Made by a program: the position numbers and the translations under genes | The notes under the pieces: model-generated | Seen by the model: the letters and a program-made list of their open reading frames with translations, nothing else | Told to the model about the DNA's origin: nothing | Database searches by the model: none | Assembly: GCA_002946415.1 (NCBI GenBank) | Contig: NJPS01000039.1 | Coordinates: forward strand, 1-64,000 | Source of the DNA: Rutstroemia sp. NJR-2017a BVV2 | Taxonomy: Eukaryota; Ascomycota; Leotiomycetes; Helotiales; Rutstroemiaceae | DNA: 64,000 bases | Direction of reading: 5' to 3' | Shown: one piece after another, positions 11,568 through 23,574 of the stretch | Layout: every line of letters begins with the position of its first letter | Numbering within the stretch: position 1 is the stretch's first letter

Positions 11568-12283
11568 ATGGGATCTACACTACCATGTAAGTATGGCTAC
11601 TGAAACATTGGATACAAGACTTCACACACTTTTTGCCGTATTTCTTTATTCCCTTCAGCTTGAGACAGCTTTGCTGACGAGAAGCGTGTTATTAGATGCC
11701 GCGGACGCAGAAAGGTTTGTTCTTTTTGATGAGTGCTGTTTCGCAATAAAACAGTATCAAGAAGCATACACAGAAGAGCTAACCAGATCTCAGTCCATTA
11801 AAACCGGCAGAACTGCAAGTTTTGCGATCGCAATATGAGAAAGAAGGCGACCATGTCGGAGTACAGACTAAGTTCAACTACGCTTGGGTTTGTTTACGAC
11901 GAAACCGCATAAACTGCTAATGAGGGATCCGCTAACTGACAGATCAGGGTCTGATTAAATCAAACGTTAGAGCTGAACAACAAGAGGGCGTTCGCCTCCT
12001 CTCAGACATATTCCGCACATCGCCCGAACGAAGAAGAGAATGTCTTTATTATCTCGCGCTGGGCAACTACAAGTTGGGGAATTACGCCGAGGCGCGGAGA
12101 TATAACGATTTATTATTGGAGAAGGAGTCGGGGAATTTACAGGCGACCAGTCTTAAAGCACTGATTGAGGAGAAGGTTGCAAAGGAGGGGTTGATCGGTG
12201 TCGCTATTCTCAGTGGGGTGGCTATTGCGGCGGGAGTGGTGGGCTCAATGATATTCAGAGGGGTGGGAAAGAAAGCGAGGTAG
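11568..12283 (+). CDS. FIS1: Mitochondrial fission protein Fis1
   Basis: Four exons (11568-11586, 11696-11714, 11794-11887 and 11948-12283) encode 155 residues, matching the usual Fis1 length. Fis1 is a tail-anchored outer-membrane receptor that recruits the dynamin machinery to mitochondria and peroxisomes. Exon 3 starts at [20 protein letters not shown]-like helical bundle follows, with the hallmark NYAWGLIKS (spanning the exon 3/4 junction) and [21 protein letters not shown]-terminal hydrophobic helix ([19 protein letters not shown], about 128-147) ends in a basic tail, [11 protein letters not shown], as expected for tail-anchored insertion. The first 12 codons are carried on two 19-nt micro-exons. 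Confidence 0.93.
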
Positions 12284-13472
12284 TGGGCGGAACATAATAT
12301 GGAGGAAAGGTAGAGGATGAAGGAGAAGGGGATGGCCGCGCCGGACGTGAATTTGCAATGGTTGGGTCTGGTCTATGTATGATTTGGGGGGGTTGTATTT
12401 GATAATACCATTACCATTACCATTAGGAGCGAGTCTACATTCGCGCATATGAGAACAGGAGAGTAACTTCACTCAACTATTTTGGTAATATGACAGAAGT
12501 GATAGACTGAGGTTTCACGATCGCCCCTTGTCCTGAGTCAAATTTCAGCTACAAGTCTTATGTGGTGTTGTATAATCTTGAATTCACTGAATGGTTGTTA
12601 GTCAGGCCTCCAGCCTTGGACCTGGAAGCAGCACGAATCTGATGGAAGACGAATGGGATGAATCATTTTTACACGCCGATTTCGGGCAACCTCACCCTTC
12701 TCATACGGAAGTAGAAAGTACAGTACGGCTGAAGGGGTAGCTTTTGATTTATATCTGCTCTCGAACGCCAGTCAACCTTACTCTTGTACATGTTCAATTT
12801 GGTTGAATTGAACGTCGACATCCCGCCGAGCTTAGCTTCGCCACATCGGAACCGGAAATATCCGCACAATCAATGACAATCGCAATCAGTCCACCCCTGT
12901 CGGCCATTTTGCGTCACCAAATCCCCTCCAAAGCCTTCCAAGCGCTTTAGAATTAGAGCCTTGGAACCTCTGGAATTAGGATGCCGACCGCACCATAATC
13001 CCGACGTTGACTGACTGCACTTGATCTCAACCTCCACAATCTTCTTGACTTCTTCACCTCAAAGTTATCAACCAAATCGATGCTCCGCCGTCCCATGACA
13101 GATACCCAACTACGAGACTCTCCTTGACATCTACTCATCACATACCTCTTTCTTAGGTTAAATATACTACATATCATCTTCCATCAGCCCATCTAATCCA
13201 GCTCCGGCAGCTTACGCCACAACCCAGCAGGTACATCCGATTGCGCCTTGTGCTGTACACACGCAGCAAAGCAATCAATCCCACACACCGATTACGATTT
13301 CCAATACGACCCTCAGGTCACCTAAATTAGAGGTGTAATCCCTCCCCGCTTTCAAAATCCCTTTCGATAAGGAACATCCATCATACTGGCTTACCGAGCA
13401 CTGCGAGCTACGGGACTGGCATTATCTCTTGGTCTGACTGCCCTTGGGGCATACCATACGATCAGAGACGCC
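12284..13472. other. Intergenic, about 1.2 kb
   Basis: This is the FIS1 3' region followed by the promoter and 5' UTR of the RING ligase, both on the plus strand. A short ACCATT triplet-like repeat lies at 12409-12425. No gene is seen. Confidence 0.5.
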
Positions 13473-15350
13473 ATGGCAGATTCCCCGTTTCGAAGTGGTT
13501 CGGCTGGCGCTGCCGGCCATTTGGATGCGACTGGTCCAAGAGAGGTCGTGTTTTGTCACCAGTGTGAAAATGAATGGTATCAAGATGAACACGGCTTAAT
13601 ATGTCCGGCTTGTGAAGGAGAGATTATCGAAATTGTAAGTTCATCGTGGGAAAACTGATCTGCGACTGCTGCCAAATTTCGTGCTATCATGCTGACGTTG
13701 CGAATAGGTTGACCCCGCTAGCGATCCACGACCTGGAATTAATAATCATAATGATTCTCCTGCTCTTTCACCAATGGATCGGGATTCTCTTATCGGTCAC
13801 AACCCCTGGGCTGCTGCAGATGAGTCGGATCCAGATGAGGCAGATATCGAAGAACATATTACGCGTGGTCCTGGAGGCTCAATATATATTTCACAAACTA
13901 TCAGAAGCAACGGACCTCTTGGTGGACCATTTACGACCCGGCGGCGACGGAACCAAGATGGAGATGGAGGCGAGGATGAAATTATGCGCGATTTTCATAG
14001 CATGTTAGGAGGTCTTATGGGACCAACTCTAAGAGGTGGTCCGCCAGGTCGATCTGGTCCCGATACGTTATTTCAAGGCGGTTCCCCCGGGTTCCGCTTT
14101 ACTGGCGGAGTGGGCGGTGGACCTGGTCCTGCTATTGCCAACAGCCGTGTTACATTTACGGGACGGTTAGAGAATGGCCGATTTAGAAGAGACCCAGATA
14201 ATAATGGTGGTCAGGCGGGCGATGCACCTGGTGGAGATCTAGCTGGGTATGTTCCACAACCACTTTCTAGCTTGGTTGTTGCAAAGACTTTCCGAGCTGT
14301 AGCACGAGCTGTAGCACATATCAACATACTAACGTTACTATATATAGGCTCATCACAGACTTATTCTCGCAAATGGGTGCAGTGCCCGCCGGTGGTCTAG
14401 CAGGAGAAGGAGGAGAAGCTCGTCGCGCTGGTATGGGCGCTGCAGGTCTACCAGGCCTTCTTGCGTCTATTTTCAACCCTGCAAATGCAATCCATGGTGA
14501 CGCTGTATATTCCCAAGAAGCACTCGACCGCATCATGTCGCAGCTAATGGAGCAACATCAAAGCTCTAACGCCCCTGGTCCCGCTCCACCTGATGCCATC
14601 GCTGCTCTCCCGAAGAAGAAGCTTGACGAAAAGATGCTTGGCCCAGAAGGCGCAGGCGAATGTTCCGTCTGCATGGATGATGTACATCTAAATGACGAAG
14701 TTGTTGTACTCCCCTGCAACCATTGGTTCCACGAAACCTGCGCCTCCGCCTGGCTCAGCGAACACAACACCTGTCCCATCTGTCGCAAGGGTATTACATC
14801 CGAAGAAACCCCCGCCAGTCCCACCGCCGCCTCCAACAGCCGCAGATCAAGCTACACCGGCACCAGTGCTAGCGCCTCCCGCAACGACGCCCGCAATCGT
14901 CGTCTCAGCAATCCTCGCCCTTCGGTCCGTCCCACACGATCTGATTCAGAGAGACAGGCAAGAAATGAAGCCCGTCTTGATGCGATCCGTTTCGGGAGAA
15001 CACCGCCACCGGCTCGTTCCGCATCGTTCCAGGGCGGCGTCGCGGATATGGATACTAGGAGTTCGAATACGGATTTCTTGTCGTCGTCTCAATCGACTCC
15101 TCCGATGCCGGGTGGGTTTCCGTCGGGCACGCCGCCAAGACGTGAATCCGGGCTGGGGTCGTCGAGTTGGATGAATGATCAGAGGGATAGTAGGAGGGGG
15201 TTCAACTCGAGGAGTGAGAGGGACAGGGATAGGGAGAGAGATAGACAGAGCGAGAGGAGTAATAGTGATGGTGAGGGGAATGCAAATCATGGTGGACTAG
15301 GCAGCTGGATTAGACGTCTTGGTAGTGGGGGTAGAGGGCGGGGCGAGTAA
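13473..15350 (+). CDS. RING-H2 E3 ubiquitin ligase with N-terminal zinc ribbon
   Basis: Three exons, 13473-13634, 13708-14246 and 14348-15350, encode 567 residues. Near the N-terminus, CHQCENEWYQDEHGLICPAC is a zinc ribbon like that of RNF126/RNF115. Gly- and Pro-rich disordered sequence follows. Residues about 338-379 are a complete RING-H2 (CSVC, then CNHWFHETC, then CPICR), which binds an E2. The C-terminal 190 residues are disordered and rich in Ser and Arg, with an Arg/Asp/Glu dipeptide stretch. The family ubiquitinates misfolded or regulatory proteins in cytosol or nucleus; disordered flanks are also a feature of the yeast quality-control ligase San1. The specific substrate is unknown. 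Both introns have clean GT-AG ends and keep frame. Confidence 0.85.
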
Positions 15351-16245
15351 GTTAGAGAGAGAGACAGAGAGGTTGTATACACGTCTTTGTGTGAAAGGGG
15401 AATAAGCTAGCTTAGCTAGCTACACCGAGCAGCGAGCTTGATGATTTAAGGTCGATCGCGCCCTGGAGTGTGGGTCGGGTGAAAGTGAGAGTGAGAGAAA
15501 GCGAGTTGATAGGGGTTTCAATACTACGTTACATTACGTTAAACTTTCTTCTTTGGTATACTGTTTTGGGCAGTAGGGATATTGCTTTGGTAGGGTTTGG
15601 TATGACATAAGATGAGATGATGATAAGATATGAAATGGTACACATACGTTATGTTGTATGCGCGGGATGACTGTCTTTGGTATACGTTGGAGAGGAAATC
15701 ATTTGGTGGATGGGATGGATAGACAGGTGATATGGTATTCTCATTTGTTTTTACTTATTCTTGGTTACTGGAAGTGTGTAGTGTAGGGAGGGCGAGGGGC
15801 AAATGGGAAAGTCCTTCCTTCTCTACGGGTACGAGTAACATCACATAGAATCAACGGAGGATCAATAGAAGAAAAGTATCAAACATTCATTAAATATATA
15901 ACAATTTTGTAAATAGACCCTTCTGGTGCCTGGTATCGTGTACTGTACTTACTTACTTTACTGTATTTTGTCGTTTCGTCGTTATGTATCGTCCATTTTA
16001 TGTACCGCTCCTCCTATCCAATTTTTTCTCTTTCCTTCCCCGTCCAATTCTCAGTTCTAATCTCGGTCCCAATTTCTATCTTCCCATCTCCCATCCGCCC
16101 ATTCTGCACATATATATTAAACGATAGCACACGCTATAGTGTATCATACAGAACAACCCGAGAAATAAAAGAAAGATGAGAAGAAACCTTCCAACATCTA
16201 CCTCCGCTCGCCAGCCAACCCATCCGCTCATACCATCCCCCAATC
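15351..16245. other. Intergenic between convergent genes
   Basis: These 895 bases hold the 3' regions of the RING ligase (+) and the zinc-cluster factor (-). The sequence is AT-rich with a short GAGA repeat at 15355-15370 and the palindromic TAGCTTAGCTAGCTA near 15407-15421. No gene is seen. Confidence 0.5.
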
Positions 16246-18663
16246 CTACAAATAGTCACTCAGCACCGCAGCTCTCGTCTTCGCGACCTGAGAGCCATGT
16301 TCCCCATCGCCCATCTTCTGCATGATTTCAATCATTCGGACTAGATCGCGCGACCATTAGCTATAATCCTATGACGCATTTGTACCCACCAAATAGGTGT
16401 TGGAAAGTAACAGAAATGAATGAAAAATACTTTTAACGGGAAATGGAACATACCAATATCAGCCTTCGCCCTCACAAAAAGCGGATCTTTTAGCACCAAT
16501 TCCAACCCACCCTCCTCCTTCGCCTGCTCCTGCAACACATTCCCAATCGTCAAACTCTCCAAAAAAGCTCTATGACAAAAAACCCACCAAACCTGGGACT
16601 CGCTCTCGAAAATCTCGTACAGCAAAAAGAAAGCCTGGATAGCATCATGCGCCGCCTCCAGCGTACCTCTCACATTGGCGGGTACTTCTGGACTCGAGCT
16701 CGAATGCAGGAGCATCACGTTATGGAAGTAGTTACTCGTAAGGAACAGCGTTTGGCGGACGAGTCGGCGGTTCACCATGGCGGTAAGAGTGATGGATTCG
16801 CGGTCCCAGGAACGGAAGATGTCGGGGAAAGAGCGGTACACGGCGCGGAAATCGGCGATGAGTTTTGATTTCTGGCGGGGATTGGCGCAGATGGGGAGGT
16901 CGAGGGAGCGAGGGGAACAGATGGTTTCTTGGACGAGGTTGGCCAGAGACCAGCATCCGCGGATGTAGGCTGTGTCGTTGGGGTCGGAGTTGGCGATGGA
17001 TGAGGAGTCGTCGATTAGGTCGTCCACGTTGACGTCGGTGTGGGTTGCACTTGGCGGGAGGGAGAGAAGTACAGTAAGGAATGTGTCTTGGAGGAGGACG
17101 GCTTGCCAGAGTTTGCGTCTTTGTTGTTTGTCGAATATGGAGGCGTTGGGCGTGACAACATTGGGGTCGCGATGAAGTCCCATGGCGTAGGCTTGGCGGA
17201 TCAAGATGCCGGCGAATGCCCAGCCGTCTGATGCATGATTGTCATTAATAAGAAAGTATGTTATCAGAACCATGGCCTGAATGGAACGCATGGAAGCTTT
17301 GTTGAGGTATGAACTCATCCGTAATGATTGATGGGCGGCTGATACGTAGAATTCTGCTGTTTGTTGTCTTTCTTTAGGTGGAGTATTGTCGACGAATTGA
17401 GTACCCAATGCCATCATAGCGAAGATCATTGCAACTAGGGCACCATCTGTTCGATCTTTTTCTGGCGGCTGTAATGACCAGAAGTGTTCGTAATCCGCGT
17501 AGAAGGTTTGTCTATGAAGCATTGGATAAACAGGATCAACACATTCGAAATAGCGTTCCATCAAAACATCTGCTTGATCCTTAGCTGGTAAGACAGAAAT
17601 GACCTCGGGTAGTCCTCCTTGACAAGTCCAGTAGTTCGCGAACGGGTGCTCGGAGCCTATCCCGAACACATTTGAGGCTTTTGGATGAGAGTAGGGCACA
17701 TTGGAGAGGAGGCCAGTTGATGACGAAACTGAACCTCGAGAAGCACTTCTCTCATCAGGATTTGGAGCTTGCCTTGGAAGCTCGACAATGTTTCCTGTTG
17801 TCGGGGTATTTTTCTTCGGTGGTTTGGTCATGCGCCGCGCGTTGGTGACGGACCGATTTGTCTCTCTGTGGAAGTGGTCAACTACGAACCTGGTGGTTAG
17901 GGGTGATAGCGGTTATACTAACTCAAGGATGTTTGCAACGTGAGCATATTTACATTCTGTCTGTCGTTTGATGCCTGGTAATTGTGTTAATGGATAGCAT
18001 TGGGCTGGGATAAGGTGCGCCTACATGCGAGACAATGTGGTCGGCCTCTGTCGCACTATGAATTGATTAATATTGAATGTGATGTGAGGGTATCCCGAGC
18101 AGATGCTTAAGATCAATAGGTACTCTGAACAGTGTTCATGGAGTATAAATCTTTTCGACCCAAATATGCAGAAATAGGTATAGGAAGCACGTGAAGAAAA
18201 ACTAAGTATGCCAAAGAATAGGGGGATAGGATGGATGATATTGGTGGCCTCCTATTACAAGAAAGCCTAAATGCGCCTTGCCAGAGACGCGCTCACGTGG
18301 GAACCCATTTTCATGCGAAAGGCAATGTACAGCAGATGTAGCTTGTGAAAGCAAGCTGCTTGGCTCGCTCGAAGGCAATTGGAGCGATTGACACATTAAC
18401 TTAGGTATGTAAAGAGTTTAACGAACCTTGGTTTTTCTTTCCACGCATTCTTCGCATGACAAGGTAGGTTTGTTACGCTTCTGTTTCTTCTTTGGAGGCC
18501 CAGTTATCACCGAGCCATCCTCTTGATGAGCAGGACTTGGCACCGTCGACTCGTTGAAATTCGCCGCTGAGACTGTTGGGGAGGACGTCGAAGCTGTCGA
18601 TGCCCGTGATATCGCCGTGTTGTACAATACTACTGGAGATATTGCACCAATGGGTTGATCCAT
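16246..18663 (-). CDS. Zn2Cys6 transcription factor with fungal-specific regulatory domain
   Basis: The proposed exons are 18663-18427, 18055-18025, 17974-17923, 17865-16454 and 16340-16246, giving 608 residues. The zinc cluster Cys70-x2-Cys73-x6-Cys80-x6-Cys87-x2-Cys90-x6-Cys97 is perfect only after splicing, which strongly supports the first three exons. An NLS-like PPKKKQKRNK precedes it. The middle-homology fungal transcription-factor domain follows, with PVYPMLHRQTFYADYEHFW and GMALGTQFV-like helices and YAMGLHRDP. The last exon adds RMIEIMQKMGDGEHG and a natural end, ALSDYL-like. The first intron (371 nt) is long. For the third intron I prefer the 57-nt form (17866-17922); a 33-nt alternative ending at 17890 would add eight residues. 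Target genes are not deducible. It is divergent from CTF18. Confidence 0.8.
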
Positions 18664-19471
18664 TCTGCTTTCCTCGTCTCCTCTCCTTCTCCCTCTCCCT
18701 CTTCTGTGCTCTCCCCTGGGCCCCTATTCGTTGCCTACGGGACAATTGCTAGGCGATATCCTTTCGCTCGGGTCCCAGGATCTCATGCGCGTGAGACTTT
18801 GGTTGATGGGAATAATTCCGAAGTGATGATGGGATTGTTCGGGAATACGTGGGTAGCGAGTGAAGGGAATAGGAAATAGGAAATGGGGATATCGTAAAGC
18901 TAAAAGCGGGGAAGCGGTGTTTGGCCTCCGGGAATACGTCAAATGGAACGGGGATAAATGCACGTGGTATCAATGTCCGACTTGGACCTTGAAAAAGAGA
19001 TACGAATGGTGACAGGAGTGAGAATAGTTGCAATTGTAATTGTGCAAGAGATACACATGATGTTCTGCTGCAAAAGCGTTCAATTCTTGGTAAGGGAACA
19101 GATTGTGTAGAAAACAAACCGACACTACGACCTTCCCACCTTCTCACCTTCTCAATGCGGTTCTCAAGTCGATGACGTTTCGGAAGACACAAGGAACGCT
19201 TCCCGCAGAGAACTCTTCGATTTTACTCGAGTAAAGCTTCAACCTTTCTTTTAAGGCTCCCGAATATGTAGCTCGTCTTCCCCGGCTTGGAATTCCGTAA
19301 AAACAAACAGGGGGCAATGGCAATTGGCAATTCAATATCCCCAAGCTTATATAATCACCACTCCCAGTCGCGTATGCACACACACGGAAGTGGACGCGTA
19401 AAGTCGCGACTTCAATAACCTCACCCACCGTTGTAGAAATGGAAATGGGAATTTCGATGTAATAAAATTCA
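18664..19471. promoter_or_regulatory. Divergent promoter, zinc-cluster factor / CTF18, with MCB box
   Basis: These 808 bases lie between start codons. ACGCGT (MluI cell-cycle box) is at 19394-19399, 73 bases before the CTF18 ATG, followed by a near-match TCGCGAC. A CT-rich tract adjoins the zinc-cluster gene start at 18668-18720. Confidence 0.5.
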
Positions 19472-22400
19472 ATGGATTTGGATTTACTACCAACCTCAGA
19501 TTTATACGATTTATATGATTTATATGATTTACCAGACCTACCTCCAGATTCCGACCCTGCATTACTAGATTTTGAAGAGCAACCAGATCATCACATCCTG
19601 CCACCAAGTACAAAGTCCGACGAAGTTGAAGCGTTATATTTAGTCCAGGAGGAAACTCGCGCCAAGAAGAACAAAGACGGAGAAGTCATACAACATAGAG
19701 CTTGGAAGCTGGCAGAGGCATTCCGGAGTGAGGGTGATTATATTCACGGTACGAAATGGACACACTGGACTGAGATTCGGTTTTCTAATGCTTGTCACTG
19801 CGTAGAAACTCCAGTTCGATCCAGAATCTCGAAACAGCAACTATTCCTTATACCTTCGTCCTCGCCGAATTTCAAGATGCCTCTCGTATCATCACCAATC
19901 GAATACCCTCAGAGCTCTTCCCCGCCTGCTGTGAAGAGACCTCAGCCTACGAAACCGTCGGATCTGAGAAGGCCCCAGAAAGTAGGCGGATTTCTTTTGG
20001 ACGATGGTTCGGATGTAGAGGATGAATTCGAACAACCAGCGGCCAAACGAAGAATGACAGAGAAGCCCAATTCTTTCCAATTGATTCCCGAAGAAGACTC
20101 CCAGAAAGATTCTGCAAACGAGTGTGATAGTGGATCATTCAGAAACACCATTGGCGCCCCCAAAACTGTTGGTGGATTCCTTCTCGACGACGACGATGAT
20201 GATGAAGACTCTGGCGTGGAAATATCACAGGATGCACAGTTACCAAAGCCAATTCCTCAATCTACAATTGACTTGACTGCGGACAGCAATGTCCTTTCGA
20301 CACTTCCAGCATTTCTTAACAAGCCCAAAAAGATTGCAGACCTGACAACATGTTCTGGGAAGTCTTTCACAATCAACCGAAGGAAGGAAGCGGAAGCCGT
20401 ATCATTCGAAAAGCTGGTAGCGGCAAGATCTACCACCAAAGCGGGAAGAGCGAAGAAGAGCTATTATGGAATAGACATACACGGATTGGTTGAGGAAGCA
20501 TCGAAGGAGAAAAAGGCAGAAGAAAAACGAAAGGCTCAAGCTCAGAACGCAATCATACCGTCTATTGAAAGTCCAATAGAAAAGAAGCCCCGGAGATCGT
20601 TAATGTGGACGGAAAAGTATCGAGCTAGACATTTCATGGAACTGGTTGGGGACGACCGGACACACCGACAAGTACTGCGGTGGCTCAAAGCATGGGATCC
20701 TATTGTGTTTCCTAAGTCCGGAAAACCGAAAGCAGTCGCCTCGAAGCGGCCAGGAGAAATTGACGAGGAGAAACCCCATCGAAAGATCCTGATGCTTACG
20801 GGGCCGCCAGGTCTGGGTAAGACTACTTTGGCTCATGTCTGCGCAAGACAAGCTGGATACGAAGTTATGGAAATCAATGCTAGTGACGAACGAAGTAGGG
20901 ACGTTGTGAAGAACCGAATTCGAACGAGTGTTGGCACAGAAAACGTTAAAACTGGTTCGACTGTCACTTCTAAATCTGGCCATGTGCAGAAAAATGCCCA
21001 CCCTCTTTGTGTTGTCGTGGATGAAGTAGATGGGGTCGTTGGAGGTGCTGGTGGCTCAGGAGAAGGTGGATTCATCAAAGCTCTGATTGATCTTATTCTG
21101 TTAGATCAGAAGAACTCTGGGGCTGTGGGGACAAGCACTGGATATACGAAAAAGAAAAAGAAGGGTGATGATTTCCGACTTATGAGGCCAGTGATTCTCA
21201 TCTGTAATGATGTTTACCATCCATCTTTACGACCACTACGCAATTCCAGCTTTGCAGAAGTCATTCACATCCGCAAACCCCCCTTGGACGCCGTGGTAAA
21301 TCGAATGAAATCAGTCTTCGAGAAGGAAGGCGTCGCTTGTGATAGTGATGCTGTCAGAAGATTATGCGAAGCTACATGGGGAATCAGCCCACTTGACGCG
21401 AAGAAGGGAGCTGAAGGCACTGGAGAAGGTGACCTTCGCAGTGTCATGGTAGTAGGAGAATGGGCGGCGGGGAAACTGAAGATGGAAAGCAAAAACAGTC
21501 CACCACGACTCACCCGCAAATGGGTCGAACAGAATATGACTGGCGACTTATCGCACGGTGGTGGTGGAACTAGAGCCGTAGGAAGAGGAGGCGCGAAAGA
21601 GGTCGTGAATCGAGTATTCCTCGAAGGTGCAGGGTTCCCACGACCTACCAATTTTAACAACATAATCTCCAAGGATACTCACGACAGCCAACCAAAGACT
21701 CAACTCGGCGTAGCTGAACTCGCACGCAAAGCCGCAATGGACCGTCTCGGATCCATGATCGAGACAAGCGGCGACACCGACAGAATCATGACCGATATCT
21801 TCGGCGAATATCCCAACCAACCCTTCAATGACGATTCGACTCTTTCCAAACCAGATGCTGCATATGAATGGCTACATTTCCACGACACCTGTTCGTCCCG
21901 CGTCTTCTCCGGCCAAGAATGGGAATTGGCCGGTTATCTCACCCAACCTATTCTAGCATGGCACAACCTCTTCGCCAGTCCCGCTCGCCACTACTTCCGT
22001 AACAACAATAATGAAGGCAAGAAGTGGAGCAACAAGAACGACCCCACTGCAGAAGAGGAAATTGTAGAAGAACTCCCCTTCAGCGGCCCACGCGCTGATT
22101 TTTCTGCCCATGAAGCGGAGAAGGCAAATCGTGCTATGATTCAAGGACTACAAGGAACTCTCGACGCGAAACTTCTAAGGAGTTTTAGAAGTGTAGAGGA
22201 TATTGCGATGGATTTACTACCGTATGTGGTGCGGATGTTGACGCCTGATATCAAACCGATTGTGGTGGGCGGATCGGGTGAGCAGAAGGGAATTGCAAGT
22301 GTAAGGAAGGAGAGCGAGAAAAGAATGGTGAAGAGGGCGGCGGATGTTATGTTTGAGATGGGGGTTGTGTTTGAGAGGGGACGGCTGGAGGATACGGGAG

Positions 22401-22968
22401 GGGCGAGTAAGTGGGGGGCTAGTGAGTGGGTTTATAGGATGGAACCGTATGTTTACTCTTTTTCTTTCGTCCTTTCGTCTTTTCCTCCTTTCTAAACGAA
22501 TCTAATTCTAACCAACAAAACAGCCCCCTCGATACCCTCATAACCTTCCTCACCGCCCCCACCCTTACCCCCGCAACACAAGTCCGCTACGCCGTCCGCC
22601 AGGTCCTCGACCAAGAATACCAAAAGAGCATCCTTCTCCGCGAGAGCGCCGCACGTCAAGCGCGCTACCATGCTGGCGGTGATGGAGGAGAAGATGATTA
22701 CGATACTTCGCTTGCAGGGAAGAAGGGGAAGAAAACGGAGATCGGAGAGGAGAAGGATGAGGTGAAGAGGGATTTCTTCGGGAGAGTCGTGCTGGGTAGG
22801 GTTGGTGGAAATGCTGGGCAAGTGGAGGAGCAGAGGGAAGGAGGAGGACAAGAAAGGGGTAGGGGTAAGAAGAAGGAGGATAAGAAGGTTTGGGTTACGT
22901 TTCATGAGGGCTTTTCGAATGCGGTGAGGAAACCGATTACGGTTGCGGAGTTGATGAGAGGGTTGTAG
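19472..22968 (+). CDS. CTF18: Ctf18, large subunit of the alternative RFC clamp loader
   Basis: The main exon runs 19472-22446, a 77-nt intron follows, and the last exon is 22524-22968. A further 57-nt intron (19750-19806, donor GTACGA, branch CTAAT, acceptor GCGTAG) is likely but keeps frame, so the protein is about 1120 residues if spliced and 1139 if not. Ctf18-RFC loads or unloads PCNA and promotes sister-chromatid cohesion. Evidence is the AAA+ core: MWTEKYRARHFMELVGDD, Walker A GPPGLGKTT (near 445), NASDERS, Walker B CVVVDEVDG and sensor 1 VILICND. The C-terminus ends with the VTFHEGFSNAVRKPITV box, typical of Ctf18. The N-terminus is disordered, with two GGFLLDD repeats that recur in this family and a DLYDLYDLYDL run. 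An MCB box precedes the gene. Confidence 0.9.
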
Positions 22969-23574
22969 TTCTTGGGTATATAATATTGCTCTCACCAAGA
23001 ACCGAGGCTGTACATAGGTACAAAGTAGTATTTAGAATCATAAACTATAGAGCTAAGTTACAGTAGCGTGGAGAGGTTTATATGGTTCCCATGAGCTCAT
23101 AATGACGGCCGGAACAGAGTGAGCATATATAAGACCCTAAGAAATATAGTTCTGAACTCAAGTTACCAATGAAACGACCGTTGCACTTCTAGCTGGAAAA
23201 ACCAGACCATTCGACACACGGAAAACCGGCATTCCAACTCGCAGTTCGTGATTGATATGCGAATGAACTAACATGTTGGTGCTATGTTGGCAAATAGCTC
23301 GGTCCATGAATAGTCTGATAGGGTTGCAGCAACACCGTTGGAACCAACTATCAATCGCTGCTCCACAGGGCCGCAGCTTTTTACCTCCCCCTCCCTCAAA
23401 TATAATGACTGGTAAAGCTAATGGTTGCTGGAAACGTCTAGCATGGTGCATTACTATCCTGTTGAGAAATCCACGCCGCAATCATCCCTATTCACTATTT
23501 AACCAACCTGCCATCCCCTCAACCCAAACACAACCACACCCTTTCCTTACAGCAAATAATTCCCACCGCACACA
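22969..23574. other. Intergenic, 606 bases
   Basis: This is the CTF18 3' region and the upstream region of the broken reductase. No distinct element is seen. Confidence 0.45.
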
